Assembly (NCBI GenBank): GCA_034440635.1
Contig: JAOTON010000204.1
Coordinates: forward strand, 62,001 to 126,000
DNA length: 64,000 nt
Source: Lepas anatifera
Taxonomy: Eukaryota; Arthropoda; Thecostraca; Lepadidae
Direction: 5' to 3'
The position numbers and the translations under genes are program-made. Under the pieces are notes generated by a model that ran no database searches, was not told where the DNA came from, and worked only from the letters and a program-made list of their open reading frames with translations. The stretch's first letter is position 1, and every line of letters begins with the position of its first letter. Positions 21,298-32,477 of the stretch are shown here, piece after piece.

Positions 21298-21398
21298 GAG
21301 TTTAGAAGGTAGGCCTATATATGCCCTACGTTATCAGGTATAAGCTATTTCAGTACCGTCTTGGTTAGTAAATGTATCCTATGCTGGAGGTGAAGCAT

Positions 21399-23303
21399 CT
21401 AAAAAGCTCTTACAGGGTTGTAGACTACGTCAAACTGTGTCTCTCTCAGGTAAAACAAGACCCGCCCGATGTCTACGACTGCATTATTGCCTAGGATTTG
21501 TTCTAGAGGAACCGGCCGGGAGAATCGGCTCATACTACGTTTGAGCTGATCGCAGCTGTCAGTGAAAGATAAAACATGTTGTACAGTGAGGCGGCTGCCG
21601 CAGTGTGGACAGAGTTGGGGTACGGTATTAGCCAGGTAGTGCCCGTGTGTAGAGTAGCAATGACCGATCCTGAGCCTGGTAAGGCTCACCTCCTCCCTTC
21701 TATTTCGTCTGTTGCATGATCCCCAGTGCCCGACTGAGGGACGTAGGCGTTTCAAGAAACAATCTGATTCTGTTGTCCACCTATTCTGCCACTCAGTGTC
21801 TAGGAGCATTTTGAAGCCTGCCTTCAGGTCTGTGGCTGGGACTCTAAATCGTCGCGAAGGGGGGCAGCTGGGAGGCCTCTTTGGCAACTCGGTCTACTTT
21901 TCGTTTCCTGAGATACCAACGTGACTCGACACCCATAGGAAACGCACAGCTGTTCCTCTGGAGTAAATATTCGTCAGAAGACTACGAACTGTCGGTATAA
22001 GCCAGCACTGTTGTGGGTGGTAAGACTGGAGTGCAGAGAGAGAACTAGCAGAGTCAGTAATAATAAGACATCGCTCCTCAGGGAAGCGTCTGATGTGTCT
22101 TAAAACCCGCGGTATAGCATAAAGCTCTGTTGTAAAAACGGACACACTCAGTGGCAGGCTAAAACTTTCTCTCTGTCCTTCCCCCCACAAAGGCACTACC
22201 AGCACCGCTTGCACACTTCGAACCCTCAGTATAGAACCTTGTATAATTTACATACGATTCGATTTCTTGCATAGCAAAGTCCAAGAATTCAGAAAGCAGC
22301 GTTGATGCTTTATTGTGACGCAGCAAACCGAGGTTACACTTAACCGGGGTGAGGCGCCATGATTCTATGCGCTGTGGTCGCCTTTCGGCTATAGTTTCCA
22401 AAGTAATGTCAGAGCCCTCTAACCACTGGGATACCCTCACACAAGTGCCAGAGAGGACAAGGGCCTCGCCACTCTGAGGGAGCTGTCGTGTATTGTCAAA
22501 ATTATTTGTAGGTTGGATGGGACGGATATTGTCGAATTTTACTGCAGTATGTGATGGCCAGTCGCTTACGTCTCAGGTCCAGCAGCGGTTTGCTCGCGTC
22601 TACAGAAGACTGGCTCTGCGGAAGGCACAGAAAGCTCCCGTGGCTATCCTCACACAAGCATGGTGAAGGGCGTCCGGTGACTGTTTACCGCTGCTCAGGG
22701 CACTGTCATAAGCAGCCGAGCCGTAATCTAAGACAGATCTGATGAGAGCGCGATACAATCGGAGGAGTGATACTCTGTCAGCACCGTAAGACGTACAGGA
22801 AATCAGCTTCAGAATATTCATCCGTTTAAAGCATTTGTCTCGTAGTAGTGATATGAGGGCATATGTGAGACGTTTATCTAGTGTCATACCTAAGAACTTG
22901 ATCTGTTGCACAACCGGTACCCTCCTGCCATACAAGCGGAGACTAATGTCAGGACATGATCGACGTCGACAGAAGTGCATGCATACAGTTTTTCTGTCCA
23001 GAATCTACATAAAGCCGTTCGTCAAACACCATGCAGATAACTGGTCAATGCACATCTAGAGCTGTCTCTGAGCTGATATCGAGGTAGAGGTGCTCAGCCA
23101 CACCGCGAAGTCATTGACAAAAGTGATTTTTCTACTGTGGGGGCAGAACACTCCAAATGTCATTGATTAGGATCCCAAACAAGGTCACACTTAAAACGCC
23201 ACCTTGGACTACTCCGCTCTCCTGACAGTATTCCCCTGAGAGGCAGTACCCACCCTTACATTGAAGTTTCGTCTCTACATAAAATTGTCGATAAAGTAGC
23301 CAT
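21399..23303 (-). pseudogene. I-clade LINE, RT palm/thumb, RNase H and C-terminus
   Basis: Minus-strand order: HGYFIDNFM; GVVQGGVLS-x-TLF (23.2 kb); FVNDFAVW, a mutated YVDD catalytic box (~23.1 kb); FLGMTLDKRLTY and IRSVLDYGSAAYDSA (22.6-22.98 kb). An RNase H domain follows: YTEGSK...GAGSAF (~22.2 kb), TTELYAIPRVL, IITDSASSLSAL, then FLWVSSHVGISGNE (~21.9 kb). The tail has LTRLRIGHCYSTHGHYL and C-P-H-C-G...QHVLSFTDSC. RT plus RNase H with this tail is diagnostic of the I/Nimb-type group. Frameshifts and the N-for-D change in the catalytic box show it is dead. Its 5' half continues at 25303-26081. Confidence 0.88.
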
Positions 23304-24999
23304 GGTGAGTCTGCCTCCACTGCCTCCGCTGCGCCGCACTCGCAGTATGCAGGGGACGGCCACGCGACGACTGGAGGCACCAGGCTGCACTGCCGGCCCT
23401 CTTGGATCTCTTTGCCAGCCCACCTGCATAACGTGCCGACCTACAGTTAGCGTGCCGGCCTACACAGCAGTATACTGAGGTGCCACCAGCGCACGGAGGC
23501 ACCGCTACTCGCCCAGCCCTGTTCGGACCCTCTCCTCTCCTCTGTGTATGTGTCACCTAACGGCGTGCCGACATACAGCAACGTGCCGGTGCCGTGGGCG
23601 TTGAGTAGCAGTCGACCAGTACCGTCCAATATGCGACAGGACTGTAAACTCAGAGGCATTGAAGTCTCAAAATCTCGTCCAACTGGCCTTATCGTCGCCT
23701 CAGAACTGCATCCGTGACTGCCCTCACGCAGCGGCATTGCTGGGGGCTGCTACTGGCGATGCTGGAGACACCTGGTACTCCGCCCGACCCTCCAGACTTC
23801 TGCCGGCGCGTGCCGACCTGAACGTAACATGCCGGCCTAGTTGCCGTGCCGCTGCCGCGGTGTGGTGGTCGACCAGCACTATTCAAGTGCAGACAGGACT
23901 GAGTTTCAGGGAGTGGTTGCGCGGTCTATTTCGTCTGCTGGACATGTCGCTTGGAACTGCCTCCATTGTGTCCTCACTCAGCGTATGCTGGGGCGTCATC
24001 AGCGACGAATGGAGCCTCCGGTGACGACTGACTGCCCCCGCCTGGCTTTCGGACCTCGGCTGCCCTGCACAAACGTGCTGAGCTACAGTAACGTGCCGGC
24101 GCTGGGTCGGGTTCCGCTTGGCGACCGGTGGTCTCCCATCGGGATAACGGCTACGTGCCTCGTGGACGGAAGGGGCCACCAGACGCTGACATCGTTCCGA
24201 GCTGCTCTTGGCTGCTCCGGCTCGGCATGGGTTCGCACAGCGCAAGTCACTAATTAGTGCCCGCCATGCGGGTTTGGAGATCGCAGGAGTTGTTTACGGT
24301 CGTTCCTGGTTTGGGTTTCTGTTTTCCTTTTGTTGTTGTTTTTGTTTTTTTATGTTTTTTTTTTGTTTGTTTGCTAGTGCTTAATTTGATCTCACCAGGA
24401 TTTAATCTGTTTGTTGCTTGATGTGGTTTGTTTGTTTGTTTTTAGCTGTTTTGTTTATTTTTTTTTGATTTGTTTCATTTGTTCTCTATCTGCTTTGATT
24501 TAGGTTTTTAGTTTATGTTCCTGCTCTGATTGGTTGTTGTACTTATTTAATTTTTGTTACTTTTAAATGTTTTTAAGATTTAATATGTTCACATATGTGG
24601 GCCCTCTACTTTAGTTATTACTTAACCTTGTATTTTGTGGTCCCTGTTTTGTTTGTTGTTATTTTGTTATTTTATTTTGTTTTAGTGTATTTTTGGGTTA
24701 TGTTTGTTCGTTGTTTTTATGCTCTCTGTTTTGTATGACCTGTGTTCTATTTTGTATTATTTTTGTGTTTTCTGCCTGGTTACTGCTTCTGCGAAATTTG
24801 TCTTGTTCCTTTACCTTGTTAATATTTGTCAATCTATTCTGTTCCTTACTCCTTTGTTTTTACTTGTGGCTGTAAGTTTTCTGTTGTCCTTATTGCTTTG
24901 CCTTGTTCTGTTTTTGCTGATCTCTTTATTTACTTCTGTCCCCTGTCTGTATATAAGAAATGCAATAAAAGTTATTTGATGTGATGATGATGGTGGTGG

Positions 25000-25042
<43 letters not shown>

Positions 25043-25219
25043 ATTGTGGTGGTGGTGGTGGTGGTGGTGTTGGTGGGGTGGTGGTGGTGGTGGTGGTGGT
25101 GGTGGTGGTGGTGGTGGGGTGGTGGTGGTGGTGGTGGTGGTGGTGGTGGTGGTGGTGGTGGTGGTGGGTGGTGGTGGTGGTGGGTGTGGTGGTGGGTGGT
25201 GTGGGTGGTGGTGTGGTTG

Positions 25220-25302
<83 letters not shown>
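23304..25302 (+). mobile_element. ~2-kb retroposon inserted into the I-clade LINE
   Basis: The LINE reading breaks at GIKGH (25303 side) and resumes at HGYFIDNFM (23303 side), so everything between is a later insertion. Its 5' part (23304-24250) holds about three degenerate repeats, each with an ACGTGCCGGC word and a CACTCAGCGTATGCTGGGG-like word. A T/G-rich 3' region follows, then AATAAAAGTTATTTGATG at 24964 and a long (TGATGA/GGT)n tail. Tandem 5' units, no ORF that can be defended, a polyadenylation signal and a simple tail fit a non-autonomous LINE-type retroposon on the plus strand. No long target duplication was seen. Confidence 0.6.
24978..25302. repeat. compound (GAT)n-(GGT)n-(GAT)n microsatellite
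   Basis: About 325 bp of GAT units, then GGT units with occasional insertions, then GAT units again. It directly follows the retroposon's 3' end and probably grew from its tail. It causes poly-Met/Val/Asp ORFs. Confidence 0.92.
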
Positions 25303-26081
25303 TGGCCCTTGATACCAGCTCTCTATGTTTTCTCTAAAATTGCGTGGCGCCAGGCTGTATCATACGCCTTCTCTATGTAAAAAAACAATGCAAACACATG
25401 CTGTTTTAAGGCAAAAGAGCGGCGCACTGATATGTCCAGAGATACTAGGTGGTCGGTGGTTGAACGCCCCGTGCGGAAGCCACACTGAGTGTTAGAGAAA
25501 AATCCAGTGGTTTCCAAGTACCATACAAGCCGTGAGTTCACCATACGTTCTAAAAGTTTGCAGACGCACGATGTAAGTGAGATGGGTCGGTAATGTAACG
25601 GGTCGCTACCATCCTTGTCGGGTTTTAAAGCCGGAATGATTGTGGCATCTCTCCACGCGTGGGGAAAATCGTGTGTAATCCACATCGAATTAAAGAAAGC
25701 CAGAAGACCAGTGGCAGACCTTTCCCTGAGATTTTTGAGCATGTCGATGTGGATGCCGTTGGGACCTGCCGCAGTATTCTTCGCTCGTGAAAGCGCCGAT
25801 TGTAGTTCTATCATTGTAAAAGGTTCGTTGAAAGAATGTTTGTCAGATGAGCTAAAATTAACAGGGACACGCTCCTTCTGGCATTTGTGTCGAACAAACC
25901 TTGGGTCAGTGCATCCTAATCGCCAACGATCCGCCCAAGCTCTTCCAAAGACGTTAGGCACCTCCGTAGGGTTAGTTATGGTACCGCCTGCAACCGATAG
26001 CACTGGCAGGGATTTAACCACTATTTGATAAAAGAGTAACGCGAATGTCGCTTCCAGGTTTTTCGGATGATTAAAGCCCAC
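25303..26081 (-). pseudogene. I-clade LINE, RT fingers and palm (5' half)
   Basis: One open minus-strand frame holds the N-terminal RT: FTMIELQSALSRAKNTAAGP with NGI, FPHAWRDATIIPALKPDKDG, YRPISLTSCVCKLLERMVNS, TQCGFRTGRSTTDHLVSL and FALFFYIEKAYDTAW. In the last motif the catalytic Asp of the usual FFDIEKAYD is Tyr, which alone would kill activity. It continues in phase into GIKGH, where the retroposon at 23304-25302 interrupts it. The upstream endonuclease is missing; the CR1-like LINE ends just beyond 26095. Confidence 0.9.
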
Positions 26082-26094
26082 CGATTTGACACTG

Positions 26095-26852
26095 TTTATA
26101 TGATATGTTTATTTATTTCTTTATTTCGACAGCCTACAAAACATTTCCAGGTATCTCCACTCCGTGAGGGCTATTCCGGAACCATCGTCACAATAACAAG
26201 TCACATAATATGTATAACACATGAGTATAACCATTAAGTATGTAAACATAATTTCAAAAACTGTCTTGCGCGGCTAACTGGAATTCAAATGAATTCCGCA
26301 ATGAAACTGCAAAGGCAGTTCAAACTTGCCTAATGCGAGATTTGAACACATCGGTTCTGGCAATATTGAGATCATTGGGTAAAACTTGCTGGTTGGATTT
26401 TGCAGAGGCTCGATATATGAACTGATGCTTTCAATAGTTGTTATTTGTGCGATAGAGTGACATTTTCAATGATTGCCGGGTTTCACGAGCTATAATTTCG
26501 AGGATTGAATGATATGTTGTTTCCAATAGATGAGGGGGCTCGTTCGTGATGATTTTATGCAGTAAGCATACATCGGAATAGCTTATCAACTGGGGAATCG
26601 TCAGCCATTCTAATTTTCGAAGCACATCGGAGATACGGTCATATTTTCTACGCCCAGATATCACTCTTGCTGCAAAGTTTAACACCTTCTGTAGTTCAGA
26701 AAGCACACGAGGGTTTGCGCTTCCATACACTTGAACACAGTATCTAACGTGTGACATGACGAGTGAGCCGATCAGACGAGGCAATGCCGAAAGGGGCAGA
26801 GCATGTTTTGCATGAAGCAATCCTAGTAGCATGCCCAGACATCGACCAGGGC
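26095..26852 (-). pseudogene. CR1-like LINE, thumb to 3' end
   Basis: The minus-strand frame contains RCLGMLLGLLHAKHALPLSA, LVMSHVRYCVQVYGSANPRV, NFAARVISGRRKYDRISDVL and SYSDVCLLHKIITNEPPHLL. These align with the relics at 33.9-34.8 kb and 30.0-30.25 kb, defining one family. The 3' end near 26100 shows AATAAAGAAATAAATAAAC on the minus strand. The 5' continuation is at 28127-28728 across an inserted transposon. Confidence 0.85.
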
Positions 26853-28126
26853 CCCATTTCATAAAAGTTGTAGAATTGCGACATGTTTTACACCACATTC
26901 ACCTGCAAAGTTACGCCGTACTCAGAATCACGTTTCATAAAGAGCGGTGACATTCACGTGAAAGCGGCGTAGACATGAAATGCAGCGTGAATTACACCCA
27001 ATTCCAGAATGGAATTACCCCTTTCGAATATAACATATACCTGCTTTATTAACATTAAAAAGGCATATATATTTTTTTGATAAATTGGTTGACGGAAGCC
27101 TATTGTACTTATTTGCTTTTCTTCGATAATTAAGTTTTTCATGAACTAAAATACTGCGGAGGAAGACACGCTAACAGCAGACGCAATAAATATACGACGC
27201 CTTTTTGGCAGTACCTCGTTTTTATGTAGTTATTGACAAGAAGGCCATCAAAGGTTATTGTATTATTGTTGTGCAAGTGTTCTTCAGTGGAATTCAAGTT
27301 GAAGTGTGTGTACTAATCGTGAGTGAATTGTGAAAGGTCTGTGAGCCTTATAATTTCGCCAAACTGGGAAATGAATAGTGAGTCAACGTCTTTGAAGAAT
27401 AACTAGATGCCAGTACTTAGGTACCTACCTATATTGATATCATCATTTTCGCCAGAGGCCTCAGTTGAGATACTTGGATTTGGTAGGTGACAAGCACCCT
27501 CCATAGACTCCATATAACACTGTGTCAGTGTCAGCCTATCTAGGGTTCTGTATTCCCTAGACTGTAAAATAACAGTAACGGCAGAAAGTCAAAGTAAAAA
27601 ATCAATGTCAGCTTTCCTGTGTATGTATTTGCCTCAATAGCTGTCACCATTTTTGGCATACCAAATTGCCATAGAACTCTATATATCAGCTCAATTTGGC
27701 ATGAGTAACTTGCACTTCAAACCTGTGTCAGAAAGAACTTAAACACCTTTTTTATTTAAGTATATTTCACATTCATGACGGTTTTTGTCCTTCACTACTC
27801 TACCTAGTGTTGCCTGAGATTCGGAATTTCAGACGAAATGATATATTTTTCATGTTTTTCTTCATTGTCTGATAAATGTTACGCTGCTACTTCTTGCATA
27901 TCTTTTGAGGAATGTTTTACATATTCAACGTACATGTTGTCTGCTATATGAAACAAGATTGGTAATATTCTACGCTGCATTCCATTACAGCGTAGTTTAG
28001 AGCACCATAAATTTGCAAGTAATTATATTTTACGCTGCATTTTTGTGAAACAAGATTGTGGTGTTTGGATTATGCTACTTCTACGCTATAAGCATAAGTT
28101 ACGGCTTTTTATGAAATGGGCCCAGC
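26853..28126. mobile_element. TIR DNA transposon (non-coding) inserted in the CR1-like LINE
   Basis: The ends are GGCCCCATTTCATAAAAG on the left and CTTTTTATGAAATGGGC on the right, inverted repeats of about 16 bp. Subterminal TACGCTGCATT words occur at both sides in inverted orientation (near 26965-26995 and 27970-28040). CCAG flanks both edges and may be the target duplication. The LINE reading is continuous on either side (HVKT-x-LG, then RCLG). About 1.27 kb, AT-rich, with no transposase. The superfamily is undetermined. Confidence 0.7.
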
Positions 28127-28728
28127 TAGGTTTTGACGTGATATTTCCACAAGAGATTGCTACCCATTATAATGCCGAGGTTTTTAACCTTATCGGTACG
28201 TTCGAGCGTTTCGCCCATAAATCTGATACTTGGGCACTGGGTTAGACTTGAGCTTTGTCTGCGATCCCCGCAAAGTAAAAGCTCAGTTTTTCGGCATTAA
28301 CCACCATTCCATGCTGTTGGAACCAAGTGCACATTGTGTTTAGTATCCTTTCCAAAGAATTTTTCCTGGCTGTTATTCTGCTTCGGGGTCCAGTGATAGC
28401 CACTTGTGTGTCGTCTGCATAGCGAACGACTGTGACCCGGAACCCATCGAGTTCAGATGGAATGTGACATGTGAGGTCATTACTTATAATGTTAAACAAC
28501 AATGGGCCTAGACAAGTACCCTGAAATGTGCCTATAGATATCGGAAGGGACTTAGACATTTCTCACCTGTTCTGACTCCCTGAGTATGTCCACTTAGATA
28601 GCTCCTGAACCGTCCCGTCGAAATATGCAAAAGATCGAGTTTAGGTAACAGTGCCTCATGCTCTATAACATCAAAACAGCGACTGAGATCAATCAACGTT
28701 AAAAGAGTTATTTCTGATCGGTCCATGC
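28127..28728 (-). pseudogene. CR1-like LINE, RT core
   Basis: Minus-strand frames give ITLLTLIDLSRCFDVIEHEA (motif A, catalytic Asp present), GTFQGTCLGPLLFNIISNDL, VTVVRYADDTQVAITGPRSR (catalytic YADD) and, after a frameshift, VKNLGIIMGSNLLWKYHVK. The ITGPR word is shared with the 34.8-kb relic. Two frameshifts and a stop inactivate it. Confidence 0.88.
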
Positions 28729-28739
28729 CTTTTGTGATA

Positions 28740-29285
28740 CTTGGGAACTGGGTTGGAAAGTTTCCATGTGCAACTTTTTATCCTGCCAGCACTGTCTTAG
28801 TTGTTGTCGTTTCCAACTGTACTGACCGAGTTCGCGGGAGTGGTATGACCCGGTGCCATCTTGGTGGGTCGCACCATATAACCCGCATTGTACCGCATGG
28901 AACGTTAGATCGCCTCGATAGACCGGTCGCCCAACACTTGCCTGTGCCTAGACTGAAGGCAAGTGGCAGACTTTCAAGCAAACATTCTTGCAGCGACTTG
29001 AACGCGTTTCCCCTCTCCGCTGTGTCCCAGTTCTTGAGCCGGACGTGTTGTCACTCTCACACCAGACCCGCCGCACTCTTCACTATATGCGAATAGGACT
29101 GGTTCCCGCCCCCCACGATTCCTGTTCCAGTGGGTCTGTCTCATGCCACCACCTCCAGGTTCATCGTCAAGCTTAGCAACATACTGACTACACGCCACAA
29201 TTCTCCGCCTGAAGTCCAAAACCACCAGATATAATGAACTGGGAAAGCAATGTTCTCTAAATCATTTTTTCCATTAGATTTTTGC
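28740..29285. other. unassigned interval between two oppositely oriented LINE relics
   Basis: Open frames exist on both strands but none is recognised. CpG and GC content are higher than in the LINE pieces. No ends or repeats seen. Confidence 0.3.
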
Positions 29286-30260
29286 TTCTGGACATCATTA
29301 AGTGTATTCTTATTACCGGCCACATTCCCACGAAATGGAAACGTGCACTGATAACCCCCATTCTAAAGGGTTAAGTACCAGCAGGCTGGCCCCGCCGACG
29401 CTAGGTCCATTACTTCTTGCCTCCGCCCGTGAAACTGGAATCAAAGTCGTCCAGAAAACCAGTGAACTATCTCGAAAGCAACTATTTACTGTCCGACGCT
29501 CAGCATGGATACCGACAAAAATTTTCAGCTCAGTCCAAATTTACTTTCATCATAGAACATGTTTTTCGTGCAATGGATTCTGTTAAATCACCATTCTAGT
29601 TCTATTATTCCGCACAAAACCCTACTCCAATAACTATCCCTGAGTAACATTGATGCACTCTGCTTCAAAAACTTTGCAGACGATGCCCCTGCTTTGATTA
29701 CTAGTAAAAATCAAGAACTGCAAAATATCATTCGACGCAGAAATCATCCTAGATTCTTTACATCGATGGTTTTATGCCAACGGAATGAGAGTGAACAACG
29801 CCGGAACCCAGATGATGTTCCTAGGATTGAAGACGATGCTACGAAATTTGTCCTCAATCAATCTTAAATTCGGTGACTCGACCATCAAATCCTCAAAAGT
29901 AGCGAAAAGTCTCGGGGGTCTTGCTGGATCGTCATCAAAATTTCGCATAAGACGTCAATTCGGTCCAAAACAATATATTGACCTTCTGATTGCATAAAAT
30001 CACGTTCTCCACGTTGTGCAGGTTCAGCTCTTGCCCCAAATCGTTGAGTCTCTCATCCCATCTGGTACCCGCTATTGTCTGTGTATTTACGATTCCTGCA
30101 ACGAAACTCACGTTCGGAAAATTCAAAACACCACCAGCCTCTACGTCGGGGTTATCAGCGGACATCGATTACGCGACCACATTTCCGATGTTGTTGGGCG
30201 GCTGGAATGGCTCGACGCCAAACATCTCAGACTAAAGCAAAGAATTTGGTCCGGCGCCGG
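29286..30260 (+). pseudogene. CR1-like LINE, heavily decayed copy in plus orientation
   Basis: Across many frameshifts one can follow ITGHIPTKWKRALITPILKG (RT entry), AQHGYRQKF (from QxGFR), NFADDAPALI at ~29670 (the FADD box), and finally TRYCLCIYDSCNETHVRKIQ with GVISGHRLRDHISDVVGRLE WL. The last part aligns with the thumb/C-terminal regions at 26.7 and 34.3 kb. It is the same family but more diverged, thus probably an older insertion. Confidence 0.75.
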
Positions 30261-30494
30261 ACCAAACAACGCCGACCTGCGGGCTGGCTACTTTTGTTAA
30301 CTCGTGGTATTATTGGAAGCCCCTTATGCACACATTGTTTTCAGGTTGGCGACATGAGACATTTGTTTTATGAATGCGATATAGTAAAGCTGCTATGGAA
30401 CTTAATACTACCACAACTTAAAACCATTTTCAGACTAGGTCAAGACTCCAAGTTACAAAACAGTAATCTTGGGTTGTCCAAGTGCCACCAGTAG
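30261..30494 (+). pseudogene. reverse-transcriptase zinc-binding (zf-RVT-like) scrap
   Basis: The frame reads LLTRGIIGSPLCTHCFQVGD, then MRHLFYECDIVKLLWNLILP. The 'C-x2-C...HLF-x2-C...LW' pattern is that of the zinc-binding domain at the C-terminus of some LINE polymerases. It abuts the decayed CR1-like copy but is probably from a different element, since the two segments meet without the expected CR1 tail. Confidence 0.55.
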
Positions 30495-31138
30495 TTAACT
30501 TGATATTGCTTCTAACACAACAGTATGTAGTCAAGTGCAGATAAAGCCAAGATGAGGCACCCACCCCTCGGGCTTGAATTATTTAAGGAATTGAATATGT
30601 ACCCATTGTTATACGGAGGGAACCATTGCAAAACATAGGAACAAAATTGAAATTAATATAGATAAATGGAAATCTCTATGGAGTGGGGATGTTCCCACCG
30701 ACAGGCCCCGCTCTCCGTGTCGCAGATTGGGAGGAGGAGAAGGCGGCAGGGAGAGTAGAGCTGTTTCCAGACTGTTACTGTGACGATTATGACTGGCATC
30801 TAATGCATGTCGTCATATTACCTTTCTGTGACCACCTCTTTTGTGCATCTCACTTCGTATCTGTAACTGTCTCTCCACGGTACTGTATCTGTATCCCTTT
30901 TGCCTGTGTTGACGTGTGTTGGCAAGTCTGGTGGGAAGGGGGGAGTTGGATGGTTTTCATTGTTGGATGTTTTTCAACGAGGTTCAGGTGTATTTTCGAT
31001 ATTGGGTTTGTCAGGGTGAACCTTTGAGGGCAAACACAGGGCTTCGGCCGTCACCTGAAAAAATTAATTTCAGGATCCGAAACTATCCGAATTATCTGGG
31101 CAATACGACTACATGTGTTAATAAATTTGATTTGATCG
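30495..31138 (+). mobile_element. probable LINE 3' UTR and tail
   Basis: Non-coding sequence ending in GTTAATAAATTTGATTTGAT at 31118-31137, a polyadenylation-like signal followed by a short (TTTGA)n tail. The ending resembles that of the retroposon at 24.97 kb (AATAAAAGTTATTTGATG). It may belong to the zinc-binding scrap just upstream. Confidence 0.4.
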
Positions 31139-31202
31139 GGTAACCTTCAATTGCATGTTTTCCTTATGATGGCATGTATTGACTTCCAGTGACTAGTGAT
31201 GT

Positions 31203-31385
31203 AAATTTGACCTGACAAAAAATCGTTAATATATATTTTCGATACAGAAGTGGATGTGCTACCCAACGCCGCTCACCGTTTTTTCGCTATCTAGCGTGGT
31301 TCTCCAGATCTTAGAGAGTGAGCAGGGTACCCGTCCCCTCCGTCAAAGTGAAGGTGGCTCAGACCCCCGTCAATGCGCGTGTTAA
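31203..31385 (-). mobile_element. family A TTAA element, copy A3 (truncated)
   Basis: The last ~180 bp are the left end of family A in reverse: CCGTCAAAGTGAAGGTGGCT, CAGACCCCCGTCAATGCGCG, then TG-TTAA at 31382-31385. The palindrome is decayed. The remainder of the element is missing, cut near the AAATTTGACCTGAC word at 31203. Confidence 0.8.
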
Positions 31386-31469
31386 CTTTCTCCGATGCTC
31401 CTATTCAAATCTACATATTTCTGTCTTGTAAAATGTTCGAAAAATTCAGTGACCTATCGCCATTTGTAA

Positions 31470-31690
31470 AACCGGCCCCAAAATTAATCTTTGACGCCCC
31501 CTCTCTCTGAGAAGCCACTTTACATCAATCCCCACCCCACCATAATGGGTAGGCGCCCGGCAATAAGGTCTGAGGCGAGGCCTCGATATGTTGCGTCATC
31601 CAAAAGTGGCGCCCTCTGGTCTAGATGGCACCCGCATGACCGGGTGCCCAACCCCCGATCTAAGATCCCGGATCTGTCTTTCATAGGTTG
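31470..31690. mobile_element. diverged hAT-like MITE, relative of the 62.8-kb copy
   Basis: CCAAAAGTGGCGCCC, GATGGCACCC, and GATCCCGGATCTG occur in the same order and spacing as in the element at 62755-63010. The termini are not resolved. Confidence 0.45.
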
Positions 31691-31938
31691 CAGGCTACAT
31701 TGATTGGCTTCCAGGCGGTCTCAGAGGAGAAAATTGTAGTGCAGTTTCACTTAAAATGACCCAGCTGTCTAGTCCCCAAAGATTTTACAGCCCGTTATGC
31801 ATGGTATCACGTCTGTACCAAACCATTGAGATTGTTCGTTAGGTGCTTCTAGGTACCGGATTTGCTTTGCCCAACACTTTTTGTCATTGGACAAAGTGTG
31901 AACGTCCATGTCGGAGGGGTATATATAGTATATGTATA

Positions 31939-31974
<36 letters not shown>

Positions 31975-32477
31975 TCTTGTAAACATATTTTATTAACGAC
32001 GAGGGAAAGCTTGCATTTTATTATTTTCTTTGTGGTGTTTTCGATGTCTCGTATGGTTTTCCTGGTTTCTTCTTGTAATGAACCAATAAGGTTACCGAAA
32101 TTATTATATTATGGCCTTTTTCTGACGTTTCAGAGTACCTACTCCATTTTCAAATAAATATAATCATAGTTTTATCTAGTTATGCACTTACACACTCAAT
32201 ACTTGATTATAAAACAGCAATAAAGATAACATGATTGTAATTTGTGCTACTGTCTAATCTAAGGCATCATTATGAGAAACAAGCAAGTTCTTTGATTATT
32301 TCTCGTGAGAAATTTCTTTCGACCTCTGCTCTTGTAACAATTATCACGTCACTAGTTTAAGCTAACCTTTTTTGAAAACTACGAGTAGAAGGCATGCAAA
32401 CAACACCTAAGATTTTCACCCTACACTGGGTCAGTTGAAAATCTCAAGAATATTTGGCGATTCTGCCTGTACGTTTA
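31691..32477. other. AT-rich unassigned stretch
   Basis: Contains an (AT)n microsatellite at 31943-31972. Nothing else can be supported. Confidence 0.35.
31943..31972. repeat. (AT)n microsatellite
   Basis: About 30 bp of AT dinucleotides. Confidence 0.9.

Noticed and set aside
23275..24257. Several ORFs of 90-140 codons on both strands
   Set aside because: They fall in GC-rich degenerate repeats, show no domain, and overlap each other on opposite strands.
24981..25380. Poly-Met/Val/Asp/Gly ORFs
   Set aside because: Produced by the GAT/GGT microsatellite.
28725..29225. ORFs between the LINE relics as host exons
   Set aside because: Overlapping frames on both strands, no recognisable motif and no consistent splice sites.
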